Positions 11,655-24,009 of a stretch of DNA of 64,000 nucleotides are shown here, in pieces. Made by a program: the position numbers and the translations under genes. Under the pieces are notes generated by a model that made no database searches, was not told where the DNA came from, and saw only the letters and a program-made list of their open reading frames with translations. Every line of letters starts with the position of its first letter. Position 1 is the first letter of the stretch. Source of the stretch: Lucinisca nassula. Lineage: Eukaryota; Mollusca; Bivalvia; Lucinida; Lucinidae. Location: the NCBI GenBank assembly GCA_963580285.1, contig OY757011.1, forward strand, positions 120,396,440 to 120,460,439. Reading direction: 5' to 3'.

Positions 11655-12040
11655 TGACGAGTTGAGGAAAATGGATAAAATGCGACGCTTCGCCGAGCAT
11701 TTTATCCCTTTTCCTCAAGGAATTTAATAAATTCAATAATACATGAAGCCTCGCATTTTATCCCTTTTCCTCAACTCGTCTAATAAATTCAATAATAAAT
11801 GAACACGAATTCAAGATTATATTTAGCATATGACATTTAAATTGCATTCTATTCACGATCATTTACAAAAAAATGTCAATATTCCGCCATTTGTAAACGC
11901 GACGTCGTTAAGCACGCCGTACATATAACATTACGGGACGTATCTAACTAATTTGCATATCTAATCCACTAGTGGAGTATTGAAATCATTACATTCTCAG
12001 ATGCAACGTCATATGATAAAATGGGAATAAATAGTATTTT
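11655..12040. mobile_element. Non-autonomous element with foldback (family Q)
   Basis: Contains GAGTTGAGGAAAATGGATAA, a GC-containing apex and the inverted word TTATCCCTTTTCCTCAA, followed by a CG-bearing block (GCGACGTCGTTAAG) and the ending CAACGTCATATGATAAA. Related copies are at 39245-39600, 50865-51160 and 51735-52020. It has no open frame of note. Confidence 0.65.
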
Positions 12041-12334
12041 CTCTGTTTTTTTTTTATTTTTGTTTTGTTTTGTTTTTGCTTAAACATATTTTAATGGTGC
12101 ACGTTAGAATCGCCTCAATCTTTGTAGCTGGAAAATTATCAAACTTTGCACCGAATTGTTTTCAAATTATTTGTCCTGGTATGAACAGAAATGATACAGA
12201 AATAAATATGAATGTCACTTTGGCGAATAATATCAAAACTTTGCATCAATGTAGATGTGCGATGTATTGCTTTGTTGCATTTCTTCAATCCATGGAAAAA
12301 TGATATCTTCAATGAAATGAATAAGGTTATAAAG

Positions 12335-12430
12335 GTGTTAGGGGTGGATAGAAATATCCATCTCGAGGGTCACTGTTCAGCATCACGAGGCTTGTCTCGG
12401 GATGCCGGACAGTGATCCCGACGGACGGAT
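12335..12430. repeat. Imperfect inverted repeat (short TIR element)
   Basis: GGGTGGATAGAAATATCCAT and GGATTTCTCTAATCTACACC mirror each other around a second inverted pair (GGGTCACTGTTCAGCATC / GATGCCGGACAGTGATCCC). Probably a small TIR element; the family was not determined. Confidence 0.5.
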
Positions 12431-12869
12431 TTCTCTAATCTACACCTCAAACACATGTAAGATTCTTTTTCTTGTAAACATTTTATTTCTGAGAGTGGAA
12501 TGTTTTATAATGCAGTCACTGCGATTGTGGACGGAACAGTAATGCAGTGTTAGTGACGTCAGTGTTAAACTTAACGATGGCGTACGTGACGTCCTATTCA
12601 ATCAGTGCACATCAAACACGTGAACCGCGGGTTAGACACCAAGCTCTGCGATGCTCTCCGGGTACTCCGTTTTTTGCCCATATCTCATTTACGATCAGCT
12701 CGAAATAAATGAAATAATCTTGAAAGGTCCGTAAAACCCAAAACAAAAAGATCAAACACGTGAAAAAAATTCGTCCTATCCCTGTGTAGGATAATCTATG
12801 TAAGATAAGAGTCCTTAAGTACAGATGTGCAAAATACTACATGTAACATAAGTGATGGATACTTTATCA

Positions 12870-12925
12870 AAATGAGCCTTTTTATCGTTATGCCTTGAAT
12901 GAATTTGGCAAAGAATTGGCAAAGG

Positions 12926-12995
<70 letters not shown>

Positions 12996-13800
12996 TCGGG
13001 TTTAACGTCGCTTTCAACAATTTTTCAGTCATATCACGACGGTGTCTCAATGCTCACTTTTATAGTGCTGCCTCACTGAAATATCATGTCCCAGACACAT
13101 TACATGATACCACACCCAGTCCTGACACTGGGTCGACCAGTCCTAGCTCTACCCCGTAAATCTGAATGCCAAGCGAGGAGCAGCTAGTACCATTTTTAAC
13201 GACTTTGGTATGTCGCGGCCCGGGGTCGAACCCGTGACCTCCCGTTCCCCGGAGCGGACACTCTACCAACTGAGCTATGGGGGCCGGTCTGGCAAAGGAT
13301 GGAAGCTTAGCATTCTGAAACTACTGAATAAACGCATTTCTTTCCACTCTCAAAATACTAACCGATTACCCTATTACCTATTACCCACTAAACCTAAGAC
13401 GTCTTTACGCCACCTTAAACTATGTATTCAGAAAAATTCATAAGAAGTTTGTTTTGGCTCCAGCAGACAACGCCGCTAACAATGTGGTCGTTGTTTGACG
13501 GCCCCACTATGTTAACACTCTTCAGCAAGAGCTTGGTGGTACTAAGGTCTTTGAACTGCAGTTTTTGTAGAGATGACTGTAGTTGAGGACCACATTTGTC
13601 ATTCAACCACCAAGTTTGCTGTATGTGTTACAGAAGGCCAAGACAAGCTTCCTACGTTATATTGGTTACCTAAACTACATAAAGGCGACACAAAGCACTG
13701 TTTATTGCAAATTCAAACTCTTGTACCACCACTGAACTTTCCAAATTATCAACTTCATGTTTTTTCTGCCATTAAAACATGTGATTATATATTAATTTAT
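12870..13800 (+). pseudogene. Naiad RT fragment (second copy, plus strand)
   Basis: Translates to the same blocks as the element at 5101-10290: the words NEFGKELAK (split by a SINE), WKLSILKLLNKRISF, SLRHLKLC and KLPTLYWLPKLHK. The context VVVV-TGA-RPHYVNT at 13496-13498 has a TGA exactly where the other copy has one (7884-7886). Further stops and frameshifts follow after 13560, so the copy is dead. Confidence 0.8.
12929..13290 (-). mobile_element. tRNA-derived SINE with (CA)n tail and 11-bp target duplication
   Basis: The minus strand opens with a tRNA-like head: CATAGCTCAGTTGGTAGAG (A box) and GGTTCGACCC (B box). A body of about 220 bp follows and the element ends in a 60-bp (CA)n run. GGCAAAGGATG flanks it on both sides (12918-12928 and 13291-13301). 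The insertion splits the Naiad fragment. Confidence 0.9.
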
Positions 13801-13854
13801 TTTAGTTTGATTACGATGAAAGCTTCAAGCTTATTGAATCCCTCTCGAAAACTC
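13785..13854 (-). repeat. SINE tail fragment
   Basis: Similar to the tail half of the SINE at 4024-4190 (ATTAATTTATTTTAGTTTGA, then GCTTATTGAATC). It abuts the truncated edge of the gypsy 5' LTR. Confidence 0.55.
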
Positions 13855-14405
13855 TTTATCCTTGGACTGACACTTACTCATACTGTTGAATGGCTTCAAG
13901 ATATACAAGGTTCAATCATTCAATCTAGCTGACATCTCAGCTTAACTGTAATATTTTCATTTTGAATTTGAAACTTTCTAAAGTTAGTAGGCTAGCTGTC
14001 ATCATTGTTTTGGCTGGTAACTGCCAGAATGTAGATTGTTGTACTTGTTGCTTGGAGACTGTGCTAAAAATAACTCTGTCAGCTTCTTCTGGATGTAAAT
14101 CAATACTGGAATCATCTGTAGACTTCAAACTGTGATGTTCAAACTTATATTTCAAACTTAATTCTGAACCAATTTTTTTGACTTTTGGAGGAAATTGAAG
14201 GTTAATTATCATAGATTTTATTTGTTTTAAAGATGGAACATAATTCATTCAGAAAAGCCATGTTTTATTAACTTAAAATGTATAGGGGTGACTTTCCAAG
14301 CCTCCATTTTGTTTTCTCCCTCACAAAGTTTGACTGTGGGATTTGTGGGAGAAGTTAACTTATGTGGGAAAAGAGGGAGATGGCGGAATGGGGGACTGTG
14401 GGACT

Positions 14406-14412
14406 ATATAAA
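14406..14412 (+). promoter_or_regulatory. LTR TATA box
   Basis: TATATAA within GGGACTATATAAAGAATCC, conserved in the 3' LTR at 29718-29724, with AATAAA about 320 bp downstream in both LTRs. Confidence 0.65.
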
Positions 14413-14885
14413 GAATCCCACAGAGTTATCTGGGACTTCGACCATTTTGATTTCTTTGGGTTAGGTTGGTTTTTAAGGTGTGTTAGAATTTTTGGGTTAT
14501 TCTTAAAGGAAAAAAAGTTTTTAATTTCAATATTAGTTTAAGGCTTTGGGGGAAAACATTTTAAATCAGTTCAGCTTAATTCTAAGGCATTTAGGATAAT
14601 TTTTGGTGGATAGATATTTTTCTGATTTATTTCTCTTGTAATTTGAGATATACAAATATATTTATGTATGCAAGCTCTGGAGGGTTAACGGTGAAGGCAT
14701 AAAGAGGGAGTCCATATTTGCAAAGAAACTGTGAATAAAATTACTGTTGTATGTTCCAAGTTGTACTTTGCCTGCTTGGAAGCATTGTTCTTTCTTTTAT
14801 CAGAGCCACACAGTAGCACCCTAAAGATGCATTTCCCAACCATATAAATCAAAATTACATTCCTTATTCTATTTTTGTAATCCGG

Positions 14886-15165
14886 TTGATAAAAATCAAA
14901 AATGAAATCCTTTAAGAGCAATGAAAACATTCATAAGAAAGAAAATGGGTCATACTACGTAGTTTCGACTAATAAAGCCTCATCAGTGACCCTGTAATGA
15001 TCCGGCAAAGAAAGCCAGAGGAAACATACTGCAATTTTGCGAATTTCGAATAGGCAGTCGATTCAAAGACTGATATAAATCAAAATGGGGTCCAAATAAT
15101 TAAAAGCCTGTCTCGAATATGAGTCTAAACCAATAATTTATTTCTGATTTCTCAGAATATTCAAA
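14886..15165 (-). mobile_element. Single retrozyme-like hammerhead unit inserted in the gypsy 5' LTR
   Basis: Reverse-complement match to the units at 6597-7296, from AATCCTTTAAGAGCAATGAA to TTTCTGATTTCTCAGAATATTC. It is absent from the 3' LTR at the same place, so it entered after the gypsy insertion. It is a single unit, not a dimer. Confidence 0.75.
14947..14992 (-). ncRNA. Hammerhead ribozyme motif (copy 3)
   Basis: Minus strand: stem I GGGTCA/TGACCC, core CTGATGA, stem II GGCT-TTATT-AGTC with one G-U pair, GAAA, CTACGTAG, cleavage after GTA. The core is complete. Confidence 0.8.
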
Positions 15166-15619
15166 TAAATAAAAACTCAGCATTGTTGAAGTTTATTTGA
15201 ATCTTTGTGATCTTTTCTTACCCTAACAGTTAAAGAATAAGCTTATATTAAGTTAATGACCTTAATCTTTGGTTGGCGAAGTCCTGTTTAGTTCAAATGT
15301 AGCCGTACATGAGGGACTTTTAGTGTGATCACTGTCCGTAGTCCGTCGTCCGTCCATTGCCGTTTATTTGAGAATAAATATAGACAGCAGCAAGTTTGGT
15401 GGAGCTAGGGTAAAAGGAGCATCCATCATTCAGACTGTTGACATAATATTACTGTCCACGATTAGTCTGCTGTTGACTGTAACCACGCTACCAATAACTA
15501 ACAGTCATCAGTCATTCTGGTGGTCGACAGTCAGAGGTGAGTCTACCGTCGAGAATCAGTTTGAAACTGAACGTCATAAAATCAGAAGTCCTTCTTAGAC
15601 CCTCGGCACGTTACATTTT

Positions 15620-15640
15620 TGGTGGTACAGCGGTGGGATC
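15620..15640 (+). other. Primer binding site of the gypsy element
   Basis: TGGTGGTACAGCGGTGGGATC begins four bases after the LTR end. Apart from an extra TA it matches the complement of the tRNA-Leu 3' end, the same site used perfectly by the small element at 36936. Confidence 0.6.
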
Positions 15641-15723
15641 CTAGCGTTTTTCTACGGTCCAGAGATACGAATCCGACGTCTTAACGTAAACAGACACGGT
15701 GTAGAACCATAGTTAAGTTCAAC

Positions 15724-17794
15724 ATGGGTAGAAGAAAACAAAACAGAAAACAAAATATTGACCAAATAGCATCAGGGACATCCTTGATTGAGGGTGATAT
15801 TTCAGGGTCAGAATCTGAGACGTCTAGTGCGTGGTGTGCGCAGTGAAACTTTGACTACTGCCTCTGCTGAGGTCCTACCAAGTAGTTCCTTGCATGCAAG
15901 TAGAGAGAACACACATTTGGGTGAGGGGAGCCATTCTAATGGCATTGACATTATTAGCCCAACTTCTAATAATAGCAACCAAGATCATAGCCTTCAGTCA
16001 CAGAACACAGGGTCAGGAGATGAGCAGTTGAGCTCCTTTAACATGAACAGTCCTGACAGTACTGCTCAAATGAATATACTTCTGCAAACTTTGATCAAAC
16101 AACAAAATGAAGCCAACACTAAAGCCATGAAAGAATGCATGCCAGGTACCATGAATACACTGAGAGAAACATGCGAGGCAGTGAAGGAATGTGTTATATC
16201 AGAGACAAGCACAACACAAAATAATTTTCAACAAATACTGTCTGAGCTGAGAGAAATGAGGAATGAGAGAACATTCCAACCAACTTCAAATATAAGCTAT
16301 ACTGGGTCACAAAACCAGCGTCCAGTTACAAGCGTTTCCCAACAGCATGATTCCAGACAGCCTCATGAAGTACTGGTGAAAAATGCGGAAACTACCAGTC
16401 ACAGCCCTATGCATAATCAAGTAGCAGTTACTTCCCTTGTTCAATCACAGACCTGCATGGCTACCCGTAGCAGACTACCCACAATAAACACATCTCACCC
16501 TACAAATGTGGCTCAAAGCACTGATTCATCAACAGAAAATAGCGCAATACGGTTAAATGTCACTGATGCCCAGTCATTTCTAGCCCCAAGTTTAACCAGT
16601 ATGACAGATAAGCTGACTTCTGAGATAAACAATGTAAGCGGAGCCAGTTGCGCTAAGCATCAAAGTGTGCGATTACCAGCATTTTCAGGAAATCCAAATG
16701 ACAGCTGGAAAGTATGGCATGCACGCTTTACCACCATTGCTAATCTCAATAAATGGGATGAGACTACGCGCCTGAGTGAGCTTATGCAAAGGCTGCAGGG
16801 AACAGCAGCTGACTTTGTGTTTGATGAAATACCCACTGAGATGCTAACTAATTATGAGAGTCTCCTTAATGAGCTGGACTCAACATTTAAGTCCGTCGAG
16901 ACAAACAGAACATTCAAAGTCCAGTTCGGTAAGAGAAGTCAAAGGTTTGAGGAAACTGTTGAAGATTACGCCGCAGAATTGAAACGGCTCTATGATAAAG
17001 CTTATCCCGGTAGAAATCCTGAAATGCGGCGGCAACTCCTCTTACAGCAATTTCTAAATGGGCTTAGAGATAAAGCCGCCAAATTTGCAGTAGAATACTA
17101 TAAAGAGCCCAACTCTATGGAAGAAGCAATTCATGATGTAGTAACATACCTGGAAGCCCAACAGGGTCCCAAGGTAAATGACTGGGGTCGACCTGATCCT
17201 CACTCTAGGTCCGTCAGATTTGAGGATGAGGCTGGCAATGAGGGTGATTATGATAGTGATGATGATTATGATATATTCCGGGCACGCTCAGTATCTCCCT
17301 TCCAGAAGCGAAGAAGTAGGTCAACCTTAAGAAAAATCAAGACCACTCTCAAAGGGTCTAAATATCAGAGTCCCGGTGGGGTGAATACAGATGACAAAGA
17401 CATTTTACAGAAAATTCTCGCATTAGTGGAGAACTCCAATAAAGAGCTACAGATAGCCCCATCAACCAGTCACAACCTAAGGAAGTTCAAGGACACAAAC
17501 CTAGTAATCAGAACTCTGATCCCAACTACAGAGGTCAAGGTTATGACCGAACCCAGGGTCAACACACAAGCAATACAAATCAGGGTCAAGGTCAGAACCA
17601 AGGTCAAGGTCGTTATGCCAATTTTCAATGCTTTTATTGTTCTCAGTGGGGGCATATAAAGGTAAACTGTCCAGTACTGAAGACGGAGTATAACAAGGGT
17701 AGCCTAAGTAAACTGAACAGAAATCAGAGGTCGGCACCTGCTGGTACGCATTATTCATCACAGAGCCATGTCAACAATATTGATTTAAACTAGC
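15724..17794 (+). pseudogene. gypsy Gag (frameshifted)
   Basis: Structural protein of the retrotransposon particle. The likely start is ATG 15724 (MGRRKQNRKQ); a frameshift near 15820 moves to the long frame 15788-17659. A Ser/Thr/Gln-rich N-terminus precedes a retrotransposon capsid-type domain (VRLPAFSGNPNDSWKVW, then QFLNGLRDKAAKFAV), followed by an acidic and basic stretch. A second shift near 17490 leads to a Gln/Gly/Asn-rich linker and one CCHC knuckle, CFYCSQWGHIKVNC, at 17629-17670. The frame ends at 17791-17793. Two frameshifts make this a pseudogene. Confidence 0.85.
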
Positions 17795-17808
17795 AAGGAC
17801 CGGTTTGT

Positions 17809-20800
17809 TTGGCCAACAGGCGGTCCCTGAAAGAAAATAAAGGCCAACCCCAATTGTTTTTGAATGAAAGATTAAACCATGAAACCATGTTGACCCAAGT
17901 TTCTAATTTGGTTAACATGAGAAATGCCAAGAAATTGGCACAAGAAGGTGCCCAACAAATTGAGCAAGACTGCTGCTCCTCAAAAGCTCCCTTGTTTAAT
18001 GGCAAGGATAGCACAGATGAAACAATTACAGACTCTGCACCCCAGGTCACCCCAGAACAGGTTTCAGCAACAGCTTCCCCAAAAGAGCAAACAGTTCTTC
18101 TATCATTTGGGGCCCCTACAGAACTTCAATGCGCCTTTGAAGGGAGCAAAACTAACCAGAAAACCTCCGAATTAAGATCCAAAGAGGCTTCATCAACTGA
18201 AGGGTTATCTGACCTTAAGAACTGCTCTGAAGCCCCAGTTTTAACAACAGACAAAAAGTGTGAGGGCTCTTCATTAAAACGAATAGTGCGCAGTAATGGG
18301 TTCTACTTGGAGGCCTTTTTGAAGGGCAGAAAAGTTGTTTTTTTTATAGATACAGGGGCGACTAAAACTGTTATATCCAAAACAGATTATCAATCAATTC
18401 CGCAGTCAAACAGGCCTGTATTATCTAAAACCATGGTTCTTACGCAGGCCTCAGGCCAGCCTCTGTCACAATTAGGAACCGCAGAATTCACTATTGAGTT
18501 AGCTGGTCTCCAATTCAAGGCAGACATTGTAGTGGCGAATATTGAAGATGAGGGTTTATTTGGGCATGACCTTTTAAGCATGGGTGGGGCTCATTTACTG
18601 TGTGATGAATGTGCTTTACTGTTTATGGACATGCATATACCATGCATTAGAGTGGGCTCTGCTCCCAAGATTCGTAGAATCACTGCTGCAGACCGATTTG
18701 TTATCCCTGGCAACATTGAAAAGATAATAGAAGTTTTCATCAGCAGGCTAGAGGGGGAATACCAGCAGGAAACTCCTGTTCTCTTAGAACCAGGTCCAGA
18801 GTTTCAAAACCGGCACTGTCTTTTAATGGCATCCAGCCTTACAGACCTTAACTCAAGAGTCACCCATAAAGTGAGATGGCTCAATCCCAACATATATGAC
18901 ATCTCAATTAACCAAGACACGGCCATTGGAACTGCGGAAGATGTGATGGAAATTACCACAGTATTTGAGGAAAATGCACTTTCACACCTAGCACCCCAAA
19001 ACACGCCAACAAACCAGGCATCTGAAAATGACACTTCAAACCAGGCATCCCAGAACATACCAACACACCATGCATCCGCAAATGACAATTCACACCTAGC
19101 ATCCCAAAACATTCTAACACACTGGGCATCTGAAGACAACAATGCAGCACCCCAATACATATCCACCTACCCAACATTCAGAAATGTCAATTCATACCCT
19201 GCAACCCAATACATCACCACACACTGTGCATCTCAAGCTGCAATCTCACCACCCACAATTTCATGCAAAACCACACATACTCCATCCGGAAACTGTCGTG
19301 CGGGATTGAGAAGGGTTGCTGAAGAACCAGTGCCTGAGCACCTTCAAGAACTTTATCGGACTGCCTGTACGGACAGAACAGAGGCCGAGAAGGCCAGGAT
19401 AGCTCATACTTTGAACAAGTTCCAAGAAACATTTTCAAAAAATGAGTTTGACCTTGGCCTCACACATTTAATAGAGTACACAATAGATGTAGGTGACCAT
19501 CCTCCAATAAAACAGGCTCCTCGCAGAGTCCATGTTGCTTTTGCAGCCGAGGAAGAGAACGTCTTAAAACAACTTGAGGAACAAGGGATCATTAGGAAGA
19601 GTACCTCACCCTGGGCTAGCCCAATATGTCTTGTACGCAAGCGGTCGGGACAAATTAGACCATGTGTAGACTATAGGAGGCTCAATATGATTTGTAAGAA
19701 AGATGCGCAGCCACTGCCAAGGGTTAATGACTGTTTGGATGCCATTGCAGGTGCTAAATTTTTGTCAAGTTTCGATCTTACGTCCGGCTTCTACCAGGTT
19801 CCAATAAGAGAACTGGATGTACCCAAAAGTGCATTCTGCACCACATTTGGCTTATACGAATATTTAACTATGCCCATGGGAATGTCAAATAGTCCGGCTT
19901 GCTTTCAAAGGCTTATGGAATTAGCTTTGACGGGCCTTCAGTGGCACACTTGCCTCATATATGTTGATGATGTGCTGGTTTACGGGGCAAACTTTGATGA
20001 GCACATGCAAAGAGTCGAGGAGGTGTTGACGCGAATGAGAGAAGCTGGCTTAAAACTAAAGCCAGAAAAATGTCGGCTGTTGCAAACACAAGTAAACTTT
20101 TTAGGACATATTGTCTCTGCCGAGGGAGTTCTTCCGAATCCAGAAAATCTAGCAAAGGTGAAAGCATGGCCTATTCCTAAAACTCCCACACATGTTAGGC
20201 AAATACTCGGCCTTGGTAGTTATTACCGTCGTTTCATTAAGGGTTACAGTGACCTGGTTAGACCACTGACACAATTAACACATAAGAATCAGCCTTTTCT
20301 TTGGACTGACCAATGCCAGAAGTCCTTTGAAGCTTTAAAAGCAAAACTAACCAGCTCGGATATAATGGCCTACCCAATTAACAATGGTGGCTTATTTTAG
20401 ATACGGATGCCAGTGATACTCAGGTTGCTGGTATCCTTAGCCAGATCCAAGACGGGAAGGAGAGGGTCATTAGCTATGGAAGCAGGACTCTCAATAAAGC
20501 AGAAAGGAATTACTGTATAACTGATAAAATGCTACTTGCTATCAGGTATTTCACTGAATACTACAGACAGTATCTGCTTGGGAGAAAAATTTTAGTACGC
20601 AGTGACCACCAAGCTTTAACCTACCTTTTCCGGCTAAAAGAACCAAAAGGCCGTATAGCCAGATGGATTGAGATACTCTCTGCATATGATTTCAGCATTG
20701 AATTCCGCAATGGAAAAAAGCACAATAATGTGGATTGCCTTTCACGTTTCCCTGGGACTGTGACTGCTCAGAGGTGGATAATCTTGAATCATTAAAGTGC

Positions 20801-22480
20801 GGACCCTGTGCAAAGTGCACCAAGCGATACAAAGAGATGCAAGGTGATACTCGCATAATGACTAATCAGGCCTCTGAACAGCACACAGAACAATCTGAGA
20901 GTGTCCGAGCAGTGAACACTAGATCACAGACTGGGGGGAAACATTGACCAGATTTTGGAAGCAACGTCTCCAAAATGACCTTTACAGTGTTGACGGGGAC
21001 GTTAAACAACAAATCAAACAAACAAAAACAAACAAACATTGACCAGATTCTTCCAGGTCCTTCAAAGACCACTAGCGCCTCTTTAAATCAATGGCTATCT
21101 GATCAAGATTTGGCTAGAGTGCACAGATTGCAATCAGCAGATCCTGAACTCGCACCTATTATGAATGCCATAGTCAAGGGTGAAAGACCTTCCCACTCTT
21201 CAGTGGTAGCGCTGAGTTCAGCCACCCGGCACTATTGGAGCATATGGGATTCTCTCTGACTTTGCGAAATGGATGCTTATACAAGTTGTTCTACCGCAAA
21301 GATGCAACTGGTTGCCACTTGCAATTTATTGTCCCCAAAGTGCTTAAAAAGGAAATCTTGGCACAAGTGCACAATACCCTAATATCAGGACATTTAGGTC
21401 AAAAGAAGACCCTTGGCAAACTATTACAAAGGTTTTACTGGTACAATGTTAGGGAGGATGTTCACATGTGGATTGTAAAGTGTGATGTATGTGCCTCCAT
21501 AAAGCCACCACAACGTAAATCCCGTGCACCTATGGGAAGGATGCTGGTTGGTGCTCCACTAGATAGAATTTCTACTGACCTTTTGGGACCATTGCCCCTT
21601 ACCCCACGTGGCAATCGGTATATTTTGTTAGCCACTGACCACTTCACAAAGTGGGTGGAGATCATGGCAGTGCCAGATCAGACCGCCAAAACTTGTGCCA
21701 ACAAACTATTAAATGAGGTTATAGCACGATATGGCTGCCCCCTTACTCTACACTTAGACCAAGGAAAATGCTATGGAAGTTCTATTATGGCCGAGTTGTG
21801 TAAACTTCTTGAAATCAAGAAAACAAGGACCTCACCGAGAAACCCCAGATGCAACGGTCAAGCTGAGCGATTCAATCGTAGCCTCTTACGAATGATAAAA
21901 TCCTATCTTCAAGGAGAGCAGGAACACTGGGATTTAAACCTAGGCTGCTTAGCCTTTGCCTACAGATCCATCCCCACAGGAGTCTATCGGACTCTCACCT
22001 TTTCTGCTTATGATGGGAAGAGAAGCCCGTGTTCCTGCTGAACTAATGTATGGGGTCAGTGCAATGAAAGCTGTGAAGTACAGAACTATGGAGAGTATGT
22101 TGAGCGGCTCCGAACCCGAATGCAGCATGCACATGAAATGGCCCGGAAACACCTGGCTGTTAGTGCAAAAAGGCAAGGGGAAATATATGATTCTAGGCTT
22201 TCTGTGAATCACTATGATGTCGGTGATTTTGTCTGGGTTGAAATAGAGGCTAACAAACCTGGAATTTCTCCAAAATTACGGGCCTTGTACAGGGTCCCTG
22301 CATAATAACACAGAAGTACAATGACCTTGACTTTAAAGTTCAGCTTTCACAGTCTGGGCTACAACAAGTACTGCATCACAACAAATTAAAACCATACAAA
22401 GGGGAAAATGTCCCAGAGTGGGCCAAGATAGTCAAGGCCACCCTGGAATCACAGAAACGGAACTTAATGGCCATATCTTC
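17809..22480 (+). pseudogene. gypsy Pol: protease, RT, RNase H, integrase (broken)
   Basis: The first open frame (17809-20400, 863 codons) has an aspartic protease with FIDTGATKTVIS near 18340 and a full RT with SFDLTSGFYQVP, MPMGMSNSPACFQ and YVDDVLVYG. A shift near 20390 passes to RNase H (LDTDASD, VRSDHQALTYLF), and another near 20755 to the connection region. A SINE fragment sits at 20955-21033. Integrase follows (21240-22040): the HHCC block HNTLISGHLGQ to CDVCASIK, then the DDE triad in STDLLGP, LHLDQGK and NGQAERFNRS. A last shift near 22280 separates the GPY/F module (VLHHNKLKPYKG). At least four frameshifts inactivate this copy. Between protease and RT lies a run of imperfect Asn/His/Gln-rich repeats (about 18960-19240). 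Confidence 0.9.
20955..21033 (+). mobile_element. 5'-truncated SINE (family A) inside pol
   Basis: A 79-bp 3' end fragment (GGAAGCAACGTCTCC to AAATCAAACAAAC) flanked by a 16-bp target duplication AAACATTGACCAGATT at 20939-20954 and 21034-21049. It lies between the RNase H and integrase regions and disrupts the frame. Confidence 0.9.
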
Positions 22481-22584
22481 AAAACCGATTTTTTTTCTCA
22501 GTGGTTTTAAGATAAAGTGATTATCAATTGTGTTGGATTTATTATTTTTTTTTTTTTTTGCCATGCTGGAGTCAGATGATTTTG

Positions 22585-23650
22585 TTATTACAGTTCAAGC
22601 CTGTGGTCTGATGGGAGAACATCAGAAAACAAAATATAATTTTTATTACAGTTTGTGTCTGTGGTCTGATGGGAGATCAGAAGATATTTTATTACAGTTT
22701 AAGCCTGTGATCTGATGGGAGACATCAGAAAACAGTAGATGATTTTTATTACAGTTTGAGCCTATGGTCTGACCGGAGAACATCAGAAGTCAGAAGATAT
22801 TTTTTATTTCCGTTTGAGTCTGTGGTCTGATGGGACAGCATCAGAAGACAGAAGAAACTTTTTTTATTACAGTCTGAACCTGTGGTCTGATGGGAGAACA
22901 TCAGAAGACAGAAGATATTTATTATTACAGTTTGAGTCTGTGGTCTGATGAGACAGCATCAGAAGACAGAAGATAATTTTTATTACAGTCTGAACCTGTG
23001 GTCTGATGGGAGAACATCAGAAGACAGAAGATATTTATTATTACAGTTTGAGTCTGTGGTCTGATGAGACAGCATCAGAAGACAGAAGATAATTTTTATT
23101 ACAGTCGGAGCCTGTGGTCTGATGGGAGATCAGAAGACAGAAAATATTTCTTATTACAGTTCAAGCCTGTGGCCTGATGGGAGAACATCAGAAGACAAAG
23201 TATAATTTTTATTACAGTTTGTGTCTGTGGTCTGATGGAGATCAGAAGACAGAAGATATTTTATTACCGTTTAAGCCTGTGGTCTGATGGGAGAACATCA
23301 GAAGACAGAATATGATTTTTATTACAGTTTGAGCCTGTGGTCTGATGAGACAGCATCAGAAGACAAAGGATGATTTTTATTACAGTCTGAGCCTGTGGTC
23401 TTATGAGACAGCATCTGCAGAAGATACTTTTCATTACAGTCTGAGCCTGTGGTCTGATGGGAGAACATCAGAAGACAGAAAATATTTATTATTACAGTTT
23501 GACTCTGTGGTCTGATGGGACAGCATCAGAAGACAGAAGAGATTTTTTTTATTATAGTCTGAGCCTGTGGTCTGATGGGCGAACATCAGAAGACAGATTT
23601 GCTGTGTTTATTACAGTCCAAACCTGTTGTCTGATGGGAGTACATCAGCA
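22585..23650. repeat. 55-60-bp minisatellite between integrase and the zinc-finger frame
   Basis: About 18 imperfect copies of a unit with TTATTACAGT, CCTGTGGTCTGATGGGAG and AACATCAGAAGACAGAAGAT. It begins shortly after the integrase tail and lies within the element. Some units lack the AACATC piece. Open frames through it are artefacts. Confidence 0.9.
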
Positions 23651-24009
23651 GACAAGTGGAAAATATCATTTACTATGTTCTTAAAGTGTTGTCTAGTGGG
23701 TGTACACAAGAAGACAGAAGAAGAATCTTCTACAGTCAGGAAACCTTTTCCTGATTTTGAACTCACTAGAAGACAGAACAGTTATCGCATATATACAAGG
23801 GATTTTTTTTCTCAACCAGAATATCATTTCCGTTAAAGCCTTCCCTTTAATGCATGTTAACATGGCCGTCAGATACTTACAGTGGCACACTTTGTTCTTT
23901 TTGGGCTCAATAAAATGAAAATCATAATATTCAAGAGCAACTGGTGTGATTAACTGATTCACTGAATTGTCCTCCAAACCCGTTCTATTGCAGTGTAGAG
24001 AAAAAAAAT

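Larger units (their letters stand above)
13855..15615 (+). repeat. 5' LTR of the gypsy element (5'-truncated)
   Basis: Matches 29168-30592 through U3, R and U5 with only scattered changes, apart from an insertion of about 340 bp near 14820-15165. A TATA box (TATATAA, 14406-14412) and an AATAAA signal (14734-14739) mark U3 and R. The copy starts abruptly next to a SINE fragment and lacks about 350 bp present at the start of the 3' LTR. Confidence 0.85.

Noticed and set aside
12796..13159. Frames with runs of His-Thr or Cys-Val
   Set aside because: They are translations of the (TG)n tail of the SINE.
13200..13285. tRNA gene on the minus strand
   Set aside because: A and B boxes are present, but the acceptor stem does not close and the sequence runs into a SINE body flanked by a target duplication.
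22585..23650. CRISPR array
   Set aside because: Units are imperfect and continuous with no unique spacers, and the surrounding genes are eukaryotic; this is a minisatellite.
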